Below are positions 22,554 to 34,373 of a stretch of DNA of 64,000 nucleotides, one piece after another. Source of the stretch: Mangifera indica. Its lineage: Eukaryota > Streptophyta > Magnoliopsida > Sapindales > Anacardiaceae. Every line of letters begins with the position of its first letter. The stretch's first letter is position 1. The stretch spans positions 10,422,449 through 10,486,448 of the forward strand of contig NC_058149.1 in assembly GCF_011075055.1 (NCBI RefSeq), read 5' to 3'. A program made the translations under genes and the position numbers. The notes beneath the pieces were generated by a model. That model was not told where the DNA came from, did not search any database, and saw only the letters and a program-made list of their open reading frames with translations.

Positions 22554-25500
22554 TCACAAGTATTGGTCATGTATCCTTGCTCTATTCTCTTCCCACCACA
22601 CTCTAGCATGCATCTCTCCAAATCTTTCACGGCTGCATCATGATTGCATAAAGTAAGAACCACTCATCAACGAAATCCGAACCAAATAATGAACAAGATA
22701 GGAATCTAAGACCACTATATTTCTGTAATAAAAAAGGCCATGCTTCAGCTTATGTCTTTGAGATTAAAAGAATTAGTGTAAGCTAGATGATTGTGAGCGC
22801 TCATAACGATTTCAGAAGAAACTTACTGCTAAGATTTTTGTTCCTCAGTCACAATCGTCAGTAAGTTGGAACTCAATATAGACTTGACATAATGCAAAAT
22901 CATCCAAGTCAAAGGTCACCTATATTATTTTTCTTAAATTAAGGAGAAAATTGCTATTACTGGCCAAACTAAGAATAATTCCTATATGAACCAAGTGAGA
23001 TGTAGCTGGCTAAAAATAGACCATATGACAGGATTACAGCTTCCAGCATGAAAGTAGAAGAGCAGCTTGTACAAATTTATCTATCATCATTTAATTGTAG
23101 AAAATTCCAGTGATAGAAATTCCTTTCATAGGAACCATCATACCTGAATCAACCCTATCACTGAACAGTAAACTTAAAGGTTTGATATGTCTGAATTCTA
23201 TGCATGTTTGAGTAAAATGGTATTAAAAATTCATACTGCAACCACTAAGATTGATTTTCAACCACCAATATTTTTTCTATGAAAATGAATCAAACTTTTG
23301 AAATGTGAGCTAAAAAGCCTTATGTGCCAACAGTGGAAATATGCTTGTTTTTAGGTCCACTCCTACACATTCCATACCTCCTAAGTCTTTCCACATGGTT
23401 TGTTTCCTTAGAGATTATAAATTTAGTGGCCACAGAAGCTCACCTGAATCTGACCCGTCTGAGCTCCCGTTTGCCTCCCGGTAAAGCTTTGATAGTGATG
23501 TAAACCCCTGGTTCATCCTGTTCTACCCATTCATTCTCAAGATCACTAGCATTGCTGATGGATAGTTCTCCTGAGCGATCTGCCTCCCTCGATGAGCTAC
23601 TTCTTATAGACGCATCCATTGATGATGTCTCTGTCTTGGCCCCACTAATGCTGGAAAGTTTCGGAGTTGATGTGAGACCACTGGAGTCATTGTAATTGCG
23701 TGCTTGCATTGGTTGATGATCGAGTGAATCCGAAGATGAGTAGCCCATTGCCATCCCAGTTGGACGATACAAGTTACGAGGTAACCGTTCTCTGGTAAGT
23801 GGTGGTGTAACAGGACTCGCTTCTACAGATTCCATTTTTGAGTTCTGCAGAAAATTAAAACAAAAAGAAAATTTAAAACTAGAAAGCAATACATGGAACA
23901 GGTTTACCAGAAACTACTGCTGCGCAGGGAGTGGAATAGGCTCCGCATATCTCCTTATAACATAATAGGAACCCATTCTATATCACTTACTACATACAGA
24001 TACTTTTCAAACATGATATAAACTGATAGAAATTTAATATTAGCAATCTACATCAACATCAGCATTGCCTGTAAATTGAAATAGAGAAGTCAAAAAAGTT
24101 TTACGTGTTCACTCATGCTTTTTAGATAACTAGGCTCAGAGCTCACCTCATCTTCAGATCTTGGGGGTGTTGGAAGTGGAAAAGCTTGGCGGTTAAGCCT
24201 CTGAACATTGTAAAGTTCCATGACTTTATCATAGTTCTCTGCCCACCATCTTTGAGCTTGCCATTTGTTAAACATGTCTCGACTAACAAAACAAAATAAA
24301 CTACACTTTGGTTCAAGGACATTTAAGCAGGAAATTGTAATTATTAGCATGAGAATGAGGAAGTGTCACATGCAATCCTCGTTATAAAGCTCAGGCAACT
24401 AAAAGTATGTACTAAGTGGTAGAGAGAAGCAGAACGAAACAAAACGTGACATCAACAGCAGCAGGCACAAATTTAGGTTAAGATTATCTGGTTCAATGAG
24501 AACACCACTTTTGATCATCCGAGAAATTTCACAAATTACAAATAGAATAATAAAGTTGGTCTCAAGGCTAAGCATATAACTAGTCCACATGTCCAGTACG
24601 TCTTGTAACCTTCAATCCTTTACCATTATTGACCTTTTAAATATATAATTAGGCCACTAGATGAGACTATAAATACTTCTTGACAAAGGTCAAAAAACTT
24701 ATTTTCACCCAAGGTATAGTGAAATCTCAAACTCATATCTATCAATTTAAAAAAATTCAAACTCCCACCCATGAGTCAATTTCCGTTAAAATTTTTAGTT
24801 AAGGTTAAGAGTAAAATGATATTAAAAATGTATATAATTTATTATATTCTCCCCTCGCAGATATTAAAAACTAACAATTTCACCCCTACCTAAAGTTTTC
24901 CACTTTTGAAAAATTACATTTCTCCCCTAATCTTGGCTTTTTCATCTTTTTCCTATTTTAGTCTATCCCAAAACTTTTAAAAACTTCAGTTTCACCTTCT
25001 ATTGAACTTCACATTTTTGGCATCCTCTCTGTTTGTCACTGCCCCCACAATCGAGCCAACATCAATCTTCCCAAACGACGGAAACACGAAAATTGTCAAG
25101 AATCGTTGGTAATGGTTTGTGGGTTTCCCCCCATCTAGGGTTTCTTCTCCGTTAAGAAATCGCACCAACCCACAAATTCGTCGTTTCTTGTTGTCGATAC
25201 CTGTGATTCCTAATGATTCCGACCAAACCCATAAACCATTCTCAATGATTGTCCACATTTCCGGCTTCAGAGATCACACCAAACCGACAAACCATTCTTG
25301 TCGCTTCTCGTTGCCAAAGGATAACTTGGGTAAGACAAGGTTGACATCGGTCGAGTTGTGGAGAGCAGTGACGAACAAAGAGGAAGCTGGTAATGTGAAG
25401 TTCAATAGGGGATGAAATTGAAGTTTTTCAAAGTTCTGGGGGTGACTAAAATAGGAAAAAGATAAAAACCCTAGATTTGGAGGGGTAAATATGAATTTTC

Positions 25501-27749
25501 AAAAGTAAAATTTTTTTTACTAAATTGAAATTATTAGTTTTTAAGACTTAAGCAAGAAATATAATAATTTATATATATTTTGAATATTATTGTTAAAATA
25601 ACGATTGATTTATAACTTTAACTAAATATTTTAACAAAAATTATCTTATAGATGAGAGTTTAAATTTTAAAAAATTGATAGGTATAAGTTTAAAATTTCA
25701 TTATGTCTTATGTAGGAATAAGTATTTTGGCTTTCGACAAAAGGAATAATCCCCTCTTATTTAAAGGCTCAATTGGTTTTTTGTAAGCATTTTCTCATTC
25801 GAGTAGCGGATATCTACAGTCCAATGAAAGGGACAGGTATGATTAAATTGTTCATAAAGCATTCAACTAGGAAATAGTATTGAATTAGTCAAAAAAGCAG
25901 ATTCAGATGAAATGTAGAGGGAATAAGTTAAAGATATGGTCAAATGTGAACACAGTGATGGTTAGATTATGCAGTTGCAGCCCTCTTTTTAGTTTCATTG
26001 TCCGAAGGAAACAAGAAAGGACCATTAGGTTATAGAGTCAAATTTTGTCTTCTTATGTATTATTAGGAGTGACAGTTAAGTCAGAGTAATCCTTAGTTTT
26101 AGAAGACAAAGAATGGGTCACAAGGAGACAATGCCTCGGAGAATCAGGCGTGAAGAAAATTTTGAAATGAAAGAAAGCAGAGTCTTCTCCGACAGAACGA
26201 CAAAGCTCAGTGAAAAAGCTTCCCAACACAATCAATTCTGTCCCACCACCACTAATCAGGCACAATGAGTTTCCCTTTTGGACTTTTTCTAAGATGGCTT
26301 TCATAAGGCGTGATGTTTACTGTTCATCCTAGGCCCTCCCAACCTCAACTAGTTTTTTTACTTTTAATTGCGGTTTGTTAGGCCGTGTTTGGATGATGCA
26401 TTCACACCCAACAAAGATTCATTTCATTAAAATGCTTCAAATTAACTATATTTAATTAGAACAATATTTTGTGTATAATTTTTGTATATAAATAAAAATA
26501 TATTATTATATAATTAATTAATTAAAAAATAAAAATAAGATAATATCTAATCATATAATAATATATCATTATTTATATATAATTATGCATAACTAAATTA
26601 AGCATCTCAATATACCATATTCATTCATAGTCATAATTCACCTACTTCACCATCATGCAAGTCAATCAGTTAAATTTTAAGTAAAACTATATATATTAAT
26701 ATTAATTAATAAATATTAATTTAAGTATTATCAATAATAAAACATTAATATTATTTTAATTTAAAATTAATTAATATATCATTGCTATTCATAAATTAAT
26801 ATTATATTTAATTTTATTATTAAAAATTAATATTATATTTAATTTTATCGGGTCAACCAAAACGTTTTATCATTTTATTGAACATCCAAAAACACTCAAA
26901 TCATTCTCGTTTTAAAAAACTAGATATAATTTTAACAAAACAAAGGTCTAAGAAACTGAAAATAAATCATCCAAACAAGCCCAGTCAATGACGTGTCTAA
27001 TGCCATTATTACCCGTCAGCTCCAACACTTCACAACTCGTGACGGTGCAAAAGCGTGATAAACAAACTTAGTAAAAGTGAATTCACCGTCAGATCATAAT
27101 CATAACGACAAGAAGGGAAACGACCGTAGATATTAAAATCACAAGAAAAGAAAGATGGAATTGGAAGTACCTGAACCGTATTCGCTTAAGATCATTCCCT
27201 CCACGTGGCAGAGAAACAAAGGTAATAAGTACACCGGGTTCCACCTGGGCCACCCAATCCTTGGGTTCGCTCTCTTCAATTAACACAACCGGGTCAGCTC
27301 GCCGCCCACTCACTGATTTTATCGGAGTCGCCTCGCCACTCGATATCCCCTTGAGTCTAGCTTCCATCTCCTTCCCCCAAGTCCTCGGCGTCGTCGAGCT
27401 CGAGCTCCCGGTTCGTCTATACGACCATCTGAACCGGTCCGAGTCGGCATCCGACTCCCCCGAGGTTTTGAATCTACTCTGAGCCCCCGGAGCCGTACAC
27501 GGATTGCAGTGTCGGTAAGCTCCTGATGCCTTTAACGCCATGTCCTTAAGCTGAAATGCCGAAAACAATAATTACAACGACTCTAGAGCTCTCCGTTACA
27601 CATAAAGAGTCATAACAAACAATTACCTGAGAAGTGACAGATTTGATAGCTTGATGTTTGATACTGGGCGTATTGGAGCAGTCTGAGTCCTCGGGTTGAC
27701 TCAGTGAGTCATCCCCGGGTTGCTTCGAACGAGCTATGCACGTCAGCAT
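22554..27749 (-). CDS. BREVIS RADIX-like protein
   Basis: Plant-specific BRX family regulator. Members associate with the plasma membrane and act with AGC kinases and auxin signalling in vascular, root or stomatal development. Five coding exons on the minus strand: 27749-27627, 27550-27171, 24282-24147, 23844-23444 and 22632-22554. They give 1119 nt and a 372-aa product, matching BRX-like 2-4 in length. The N-terminus MLTCIARSKQ carries the conserved cysteine region thought to allow palmitoylation. Then come the KDMALKASGAYRHC motif, BRX domain 1 (about 138-195, with DWVAQVEPGVLITF and RWWAENYDKV), a Ser-rich spacer, and BRX domain 2 (about 317-372, with EWVEQDEPGVYITI and WWEENRARIHDQYL). 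Both domains are interrupted by an intron after RIRF/RVRF in the same phase, consistent with an internal duplication. Intron 2 is 2.9 kb and carries an inverted-repeat element. The upstream in-frame ATG at 27803 was rejected because the family begins MLTC. Confidence 0.93.
24688..25732. mobile_element. Inverted-repeat (MULE-like) element, copy C, in a BRX-like intron
   Basis: The left end reads GGTCAAAAAACTTATTTTCA; the reverse complement of the right end reads GCCAAAATACTTATTCCTAC. The flanks CTTGACAAA and TTCGACAAA agree at 7 of 9 positions, as expected of an aged 9-bp Mutator-type target duplication. Inverted pairing continues deep into the element: the segment near 24985-25040 (TTCACCTTCTATTGAACTTC) pairs with 25375-25430 (GTGAAGTTCAATAGGGGATG), so it could fold into a long hairpin. 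No transposase ORF. It lies inside BRX-like intron 2. Confidence 0.7.
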
Positions 27750-28349
27750 TTTTAATCTCTTGTTGAATTCAGCAGAATAATGAACTTCTGAAACAAACAT
27801 CACAGCACATTGTTACAATTAAGAAGGGCATTCAGTTGTATAAATAGATTAATTAAAAAAAAAAAGCTGAGAGACGAAGAGATTGTGAGAAGCCATTACA
27901 TATATAAGTACTAGAATTCTGCAATCTGAGGATGATCTGTTGTTGAGTTGAAGCCTACTCAGACACTTAAATGCCACGTTGAATTACAGAGCAGAAAATC
28001 TCTGCGAAAATTAAATTAAAAAATAAAAGAAAGAAACAGATAATGTAGAAAAATACAAAAAGAGAAAAGAGATGATCACCTTTAAATGAAGATTTAGGGC
28101 TCTAAACTGAAAGTTGGATCAAATTTTTACTTGAAAAAAAGGAGGCGAGGGAGTGAGGGAGAAGGCAAGGCTTTTGCTTGCAGGCGAATGGTAAGTAAGA
28201 ATCATAATTAATGGGATAGTGTTTGATATCAGTAACCGGAATTATTTTGCCTTTTCTTTCTTTATTTACCTTCTACCGGTTGTCAACCGGTTAGCCTGGA
28301 CATTGACCTTGGCGGCAATGTTTTCAGAGACTGCCCGTAAGTGAAGAGT
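27750..28349. other. 5'UTR and proximal promoter of the BRX-like gene
   Basis: Sequence upstream of the BRX-like ATG. It contains no conserved ORF. Purine-rich stretches around 27855-27895 and 28010-28170 (minus strand pyrimidine-rich) fit a transcribed leader. No TATA box can be chosen with confidence. Confidence 0.35.
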
Positions 28350-28830
28350 GTAGTGCTGGCCCGGAATCGAATTGATTAGAGTTTGAAAGTTAGCACAGTT
28401 TGATACAATTTAATTTAAATTTATTTAGTTTAAATATAAATCAAATTTAAATTAAGACCTTTGATTCATTTTAAAATTAAGTCAAATTTAAATTATAAAA
28501 AGTTTAATTCACTAATTAGATAGATAATTTGATTCAATTCGAATTTAATTAATGATTTAATTCAAATTATATTAAATAATTGTTAAATAATATTATTTTA
28601 TTAATGAGTTATGAATTCAAACTATAAATTTAAGTCAAATATTCAAAATATGAATTTAAATCATAAATTTAAATTAACTCAAACTGAACTTGAATCAAAC
28701 TATCTTTATTTAAATAAAACTCAAATGACTCTTAATATTAATTTAAAAATTTAAAATAAATTATTTTTTATTCAAATTAAATTCAAATTCAGGGATGTTT
28801 ATATTAGATTCAGCTTATATCCACCCCTGC
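28350..28830. mobile_element. AT-rich MITE (family 3, copy 2, inverted)
   Basis: The right end read on the minus strand is AGGGGTGGATATAAGCTGAA, close to the left end of the element at 16326. The interior again consists of degenerate AAATTTAAAT/GAATTCAAAC words. The left boundary is approximate, near GGCCCGGAATCGAATTGATT. Confidence 0.5.
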
Positions 28831-30201
28831 AAAGTGTGGGCCGAAGCTGTTGGTTATTCTCATATAGTGGGATCGGTGAACCTTGTTAAATAGTATTAAA
28901 AATAATTTTATATAATTAATTATTTAATATATAATTTAAATTGTTTTGGTACAAAAATAATTTTGGTTTCTGGCACAGCCATAGCCCTTTTTTTACGCAT
29001 GGCTTGTGTAGTGTAAAATTGCTTAATCGTGTTAGGATCATGGGCTATATAGCTTGTGTCGGAGTCTTGGGATACCACTTACAAGATGGTTCGATATGGC
29101 CTGACTAAAAATAATTAATAATTATAATAATTAAAAAAATTTTAAAATTATAAAATAATAGGTCAACTTGCTAAGAACACAAAAAGACATAATATATAAG
29201 CCCTTAAATCGTGCTATAGGTCTTACCCTGTTTATATATCAACCCAACCGGTAAGACCCACTAATTAGTCAATCTAAACATGATATAACTCGTAGGTATA
29301 AGTTATAACAGATCACTTTGTATTTAATTTAATACAATCTATTATCATGTTTAAATATAAAGAAAGTGATTTGACTCTTAATAATTATAATTTTTTTTAT
29401 TTTCTTTATAAAATACAAAAAATAATATAAATAATAAATAATAAACAACGAATTGAATAAATTCCAATGGTTAGATCATGATCCACCTACTCTAATTACT
29501 AATCCTAGTATTAGGGGAAGCTTGGACCGAGTTTATCTCAAGTTCGACTAGTCCAAATTTTACAACCATAACTCTCGGGCAATGAATGAAGAGGATGTAT
29601 AACAATATTCTTCAAAAAATCACCCAAGGGTTTCAAAAAACTAACAAACACATCTAAAATTTTGATTCTTTAACATAGAAACTAGAGCAACTTGTCCAAT
29701 TATTGAACATAAATTTAGGTAAATTATATCTATAAAGTAAAATGAAGAAGAAAAGTATGATCAGATACTAAAATATATTTTGAAGCTTACATTTCAGATC
29801 ATTTTTCAATTTTTACTTAAAGTGAAAAATTGAAGAAATAAAAAAGTCCAATTTTCGGGAGTGTTTGTCCTACTTGTGGGGAAAATTTTTATTAACTATA
29901 TACTCAACAAAGATTCTCTTGCCCTTTTTAGGCCCACTATGGTCTGTGATTGGCTTTAAAGCATTTTGAGTGGACAATAAATTATGATACAAAACAAAAG
30001 TTATCATAAAAATTAGTATTATCTGGAGAATTTTTATATATAATTTTATAAATAAATAATGGTATATTATTATATAATTAAATAATTAAAAATTAAAAAT
30101 TAAAAAAATTTAATTATTTAATGATATATTATTATTTATGTATAAAGTTACGTACAAAAATTATGCACATATTTTTATTGTTATAGAATAAATAAACCTT
30201 T
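28831..30201. other. AT-rich intergenic DNA
   Basis: No coding region recognised. Around 28970-29110 a GC-richer repeat-like stretch (CTGGCACAGCCATAGCCC) recalls 21300-21360, suggesting a shared dispersed repeat. An inverted copy of the common AT hairpin core lies at 30063-30080. Confidence 0.35.
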
Positions 30202-30687
30202 GGAGGTGTTTGGTTAAATGTTTGTAAAAGTTAGCCTGATAATCTATCTTTTATTATTTATATTACTTTATTTGATTTATAAGTAATAAAATATTTCAGT
30301 AATATTTTATTATGAATAATGATGTGACAGATAATATAAGAGGTAATTTGATTATCGCCTCCACCTTAGGTATTAAAAAGATTACCAAAGTAATCTTGAT
30401 TTTATTATAACTATATCCGTATTTATTAATTTTTTAGGATAAAAAATAATCTTATTTTCAATTAATATAAAAAATAACATAAAATTTTTTTAGAATAATT
30501 AAACTTAAAGATGTTTAAGTAAAACAATATACTAATATTCTTTTATTACTTTTAACTGAGCACAATAATTATTTATACATATTTATTATTATCAAATTTT
30601 ATTAAACATAGTAATAATTTATACTCAATAATTATAAAGGTAATATTTCTATTTCAATAATAAAATATTTTTCAAACCAAACGTCTT
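30202..30687. mobile_element. AT-rich MITE (family 2, copy 1)
   Basis: Starts GGAGGTGTTTGGTTAAATG and ends TTCAAACCAAACGTC, so the ends are inverted TTTGGTT/AACCAAA repeats. Shared internal blocks in the same order include TAATCTATCTTTTATTATTT near the left, ATGTGACAGATAATATAAG, and TTTATACTCAATAATTATAA near the right. The same order recurs at 35189-35668 and 37000-37486. Noncoding, about 480 bp. Confidence 0.65.
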
Positions 30688-31399
30688 CTTTGTATAATCA
30701 AATAATACATGTAAATTAATCCCAATGGGACCAATCCATTGTTCAGAGCAATTTATTTGACTTTGATTCCCATTTAGAATAGAACAACGTTATGTGTATC
30801 CACTTTTAAATATAAAAATAAGTATATATATGATATATTATTATGTATTTTATCATTAATTTAAAATAATTTAATGATATATATTAAATATCTATTTAAA
30901 ATAAATATACATAATTTTATCGTATAAAATATGTAGTTAACTTCTTTTTCTTTACATAATTTTTTTTTTTCACATTCTCTGTAAAGTAGGTTGAATTAAA
31001 TTGCAATAGACAGGTATAGAGGCAGAAGCTTTAACTAGGTTAATAGAATTTGTACCGAATGGATCACATGACTAGCCCTAGCACACAGGGCATGTTGAGC
31101 GGGCGGAGGTTGGGTCAATGTGGTAGGCATACGTCCAATACGGATTGATTTAAACAGATGTTATGCAGTCAAAAAATTTGTCCAAGGTCAACTTTGGAAT
31201 ACTACTTCGACGGATAGCGATGATAGGAGAACGACGCTGTGTCTAGGGGTTAAAAGCTGGAGGTAGGCTATACACTATCTAGAACCCTCGCGTCAATATG
31301 ATTGAGACTAGTAATATCACAACCTTTGCGATAATTCAGTACTACAAATAGAGACAAGGATCTTTGGCTACAAACTTGCAGAGAATCCAATAGACAACA
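30688..31399. other. Intergenic DNA, probably decayed retroelement
   Basis: The stretch 31070-31390 is of higher complexity than its AT-rich surroundings and runs into the TRIM insertion and the copia remnant beyond it, so it may be an earlier part of the same retroelement. No pol motif could be read from it. Confidence 0.3.
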
Positions 31400-31827
31400 T
31401 GATACGAATCTTAGAAGAATCACATCTTAAAAGTTAGTTATTGAGATGGAAGAGTCTAAGGTCATATAAACCCCACATTAGTTATCAATATTTTTCAATA
31501 TGAGATCCAAGTCTCATACCTTACACTTGGGATTCTAACATACTACCATGCTCCGCAGCCCCAACGCCCACACGGGCTGGCAGTGCACTAGCTTCTTGCT
31601 AGCCCCGGTGAACACTGCAATGCCAGCATCACCACCTACACTGCACGATTGTAACTGGGAGACATAGTGATGACTCTGATACCAAATGATACGAACCTTA
31701 GGAGAATCACATCTCAAAAGCTAGCTATTGAGATGAGAGAGCCTAAAGACATATAAACCCCACACTAGTTATTTATACTTTTTAATGTAGGATTTAAGTC
31801 TCATATCTTACACTTGGAATTCTAACA
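31400..31827 (-). mobile_element. TRIM retroelement with two LTRs and target duplication
   Basis: Two direct 141-bp repeats (31400-31540 and 31687-31827) flank a 146-bp internal segment. On the minus strand each LTR begins TGTTAGAATTCC or TGTTAGAATCCC and ends CGTATCA, with TG...CA termini. Just inside the 5' LTR is TTGGTATCAGAGTCATC, matching the initiator-tRNA-Met primer-binding site (TGGTATCAGAG). Before the 3' LTR is a G-rich GGGGCTGCGGAGCATGG, a plausible polypurine tract. The element is flanked by CAACA on both sides, a 5-bp target duplication. There is no coding capacity, so mobility would need proteins supplied by another element. The LTRs differ at roughly a tenth of positions, so the insertion is not recent. 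Confidence 0.9.
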
Positions 31828-31897
31828 CAACAACTACAAATAGAGCATAACTAAAGAAAGTCTTTCGATAGATAAAGGAAGACACAAACACGTTGGA

Positions 31898-32475
31898 AGC
31901 TCATCTATCTTTCTCACATAAGATCAGACATCAGCTTTTTAGTTAGTGTTGAAAGTTAATTTATGAACAACCCAACTAAGAAGCACATGAAAGGAGTTTG
32001 TCATATTCTCAGATATCCAAAGATGACACAGGGTATTGGAGTGTTCTTTAAGAAAACTCAAAATCTGGACATTTAGATTTATTCACATGCATATTAGGTT
32101 GATTCTATCACTAAACAATCTGATTTTGCTAGAAGTATTACAAAGGCAAAATTTAGAACAATGACTTAATGAAATTTGTGAAAGGATGTGGCTTAAAAGG
32201 GTTCTTGACAAACTATAAATTCGGTAAAATGAATCTATGAAGATGTACTATGATAATCAAGTATCCATAAGTATTATAAAGAATCTTATACATCATGCTA
32301 GAACAAAACATGTGGAGATGGATCGATTTTCAATCAAAGAGAATATAGAGGGGGAATTGTTCTTCTTCTCTTCAAACTATCAACATCTTCAACAATGCAC
32401 TGTCACACACCAACTTTGAAGATCTTCAATCTAAGTTGGAAATGATTAATATCTACAACCCAACTTAAGAGAGAG
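31898..32475 (+). pseudogene. Ty1/copia pol remnant (end of RT, RNase H)
   Basis: The translated sequence, in shifting frames and with stops, follows the end of copia polyproteins. In order: LIYLSHIRSDISFLVSV, FMNNPTKKHMKGVCHILRY, GIGVFFKK, then in 32237-32419 YYDNQVSISIIKN followed by ARTKHVEMDRFSIKE (RNase H tail). The end is close to NFEDLQSKLEMINIYNPT. A purine tract AAGAGAGAG (32467-32475) follows and then TGT, the likely start of a 3' LTR. The central RNase H portion between the YSHAY-like stretch and YYDNQ is mostly deleted. Inactive. Confidence 0.8.
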
Positions 32476-33013
32476 TGTAAAGTACAGAGATTTATTTCAT
32501 TTTCTTTTCTTGTGTATATTTCCTTTTGCAATTAGTCTAAATTGCCAGAGATTGTCCGCATAAAATTAGAGATTATTTTTCTTGTGGTAAGATTTAATTT
32601 CCTGGTTTTGAGTTTGGTATATATGATTTAGAGCAATGCTATGTACATACATTTTGAATATACAATTGAGTGATTTTTAAGGACCCTTTGGGCCTTGTAT
32701 ATAAAATACATACTAATAAAAACTCTGAGGTCAATATTTTACATTGTGCAATTATTCCATAGATAAAGAAAGTAATTAATTAAAAGATTTCACAAGCATA
32801 CTCGAACCAAAACTTTTCTTTAAAAATTTTGATGTTCTATCAGTTTTACTAATCCCTCTTTATTGTATGTTCATAACTTGATAAAGGGTTTTTGGTTTTA
32901 AGTCATGTCTCCGAAATTTTCTGATTAGTATTTCTCAGGTTTTATTCAAACATTAAGTTTTACAGATATCAGTGTTAAGCATATAAAGGCAGACATGAAC
33001 ATGTTCCAAAGGC
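32476..33013. other. Possible copia 3' LTR remnant and intergenic DNA
   Basis: TGTAAAGTACAG directly after the polypurine tract should be the 5' edge of the 3' LTR, but no second LTR copy was found to fix its length. No gene seen. Confidence 0.3.
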
Positions 33014-33021
33014 AGTCGTGG

Positions 33022-33319
33022 TTAGGGCTGGATTCGAGCCGAGCCGAGCTCGGCTCGCAGCCAGCTCGGGCTCGGCTCGCTTTATTTAGGGGCGACTCGA
33101 GTTCGGCTCGAGCTGAACTCGGCTCGGCTCGGCTTATTTTTGGCTCGGTTCAGCTCGTTTTTCATATCAAAACGACATCGTTTTGTGTATATATATGGAT
33201 CAAAACGATGTCGTTTTGTATAAAAAATTTTTAAAAAAATCTGCCCTGCCAAGCCGAGCCAGCTCGAGCTCGATCGAGCCGAGCAGAGCCCAGCTCGTTT
33301 CGGGCTCGAATCCAGCCCT
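33022..33319. mobile_element. GC-rich hAT-type MITE with 8-bp target duplication
   Basis: A 298-bp element with near-perfect terminal inverted repeats AGGGCTGGATTCGAGCC and GGCTCGAATCCAGCCCT. It is bounded by the direct repeat AGTCGTGG at 33014-33021 and 33320-33327; an 8-bp duplication is typical of hAT transposons. Both arms consist of GGCTCGAGC/GAGCCGAGC words and so are strikingly GC-rich. The centre holds CAAAACGACATCGTTTTG and its exact reverse complement CAAAACGATGTCGTTTTG about 20 bp apart. No transposase; non-autonomous. Confidence 0.85.
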
Positions 33320-33984
33320 AGTCGTGGGACTATTTTCCATTGAAGCTAAGGATATCAGTTGCAAGGTGTTCCTCTGAACTATATGATCTGTATAGATTCT
33401 GTATCATCTTTAGTTGAGTGGTGAATTGCTGAGATCTGATATCAATTATAAGGAAGGTCAATGAACTTTTTTCAACTTCCTCCGTTTCATGTGATGGATA
33501 GCAGCTGTTAATTTGCAGATAGTAATTACTGAATGATTTGCTTTCATGGAACTTTGGAATTGTTTATATAGGAATAACTAACAGGCATCAGCTATCAACT
33601 GAAATCATTTGCTTTCAAATTTGTTTTCAATTCTTGATGAAATGCTAATCCTAAAACAGGGTGATACGATCCTCAACAATTTCAAACAAAGTGACTCAAC
33701 AAAATGAATGCTGATTGTAATTGAGAATTTGCTGAATTATTGCACTGAATATGCTTTCCATTAATCAGAAACAGCAACAACAATTACAAATTGAGTTTCT
33801 CCAAGAACTCAATCTGGAATTTCAGAAAGTACAGAAACAAAAAAATGGCTGGAATTTTTTTCCTCCTTCACACTTTCCACACTCCGTCCCTTTATTCTCC
33901 AAGTAATTTACCCAAAGTCACCAATCCAAAGCAGCCAGATGTTATCCCTGTTGGATGCTGGAATCTTCATGATTCTTCTCAATT

Positions 33985-34172
33985 TGTCTTCAAGTCTCAT
34001 ACTTTGTGTTTGAGATTTTAACATATCTTGAATCTCAAAGTATTTGGGGGGAACTACACTTTAAAAACTGATTTTTGAGATTGAGTAGTTCAAAACTATA
34101 TAAATACTACGTTACAAACTTAAAACTTTCTGATATAAGATTTAAGTCTAATATTTTGTACTTAGATCCTAA
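33985..34172. repeat. Degenerate TRIM-LTR-like sequences
   Basis: 33985-34023 (CAAGTCTCATACTTTGTGTT ... TTTTAACA) resembles the end of the TRIM LTRs at 31400-31827. 34057-34172 follows most of the LTR again (GATTTAAGTCTAATATTTTG). This looks like an older, rearranged copy of the same family. Confidence 0.4.
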
Positions 34173-34373
34173 GGTGGTCTTGATTGGTCACTTGAAGAAG
34201 ATTATTACTGTAATGCAAAGAAGCTAAAGAACAATAATACTTGCACCGCTGGCCAAAATAGGAAAAGGGATTTAGCTAGCACAAAGAATATAAAGCATGG
34301 AAGAATTATTTCCTCTGGGAAAGATGTGGATGAGGCACATTCCTCCAAGTTTGAGAGGACGGATCTTTGGTAA
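34173..34373 (+). pseudogene. Unidentified ORF fragment without start codon
   Basis: A stop-to-stop frame of 66 codons that lacks an ATG and opens GLDWSLEEDYYCNAKKLKNN. Its composition (Cys, Lys, Asn, Asp, Trp) looks more protein-like than other frames here and it ends FERTDLW. It may be a gene fragment or an unrecognised terminal exon. I do not recognise the family. Confidence 0.2.

Noticed and set aside
26053..26304. 83-codon ORF within the BRX-like intron
   Set aside because: No family resemblance and codon use like the surrounding noncoding DNA.
27750..27803. Earlier start (MMFVSEVHYS) for the BRX-like protein
   Set aside because: The family begins MLTC at 27749, where the conserved cysteine region starts.
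31535..31717. 60-codon ORF on the minus strand
   Set aside because: It is the internal segment and primer-binding site of the TRIM element, which is noncoding.
33304..33314. tRNA B-box-like GCTCGAATCC
   Set aside because: It is the terminal inverted repeat of the hAT-type MITE, not a tRNA.
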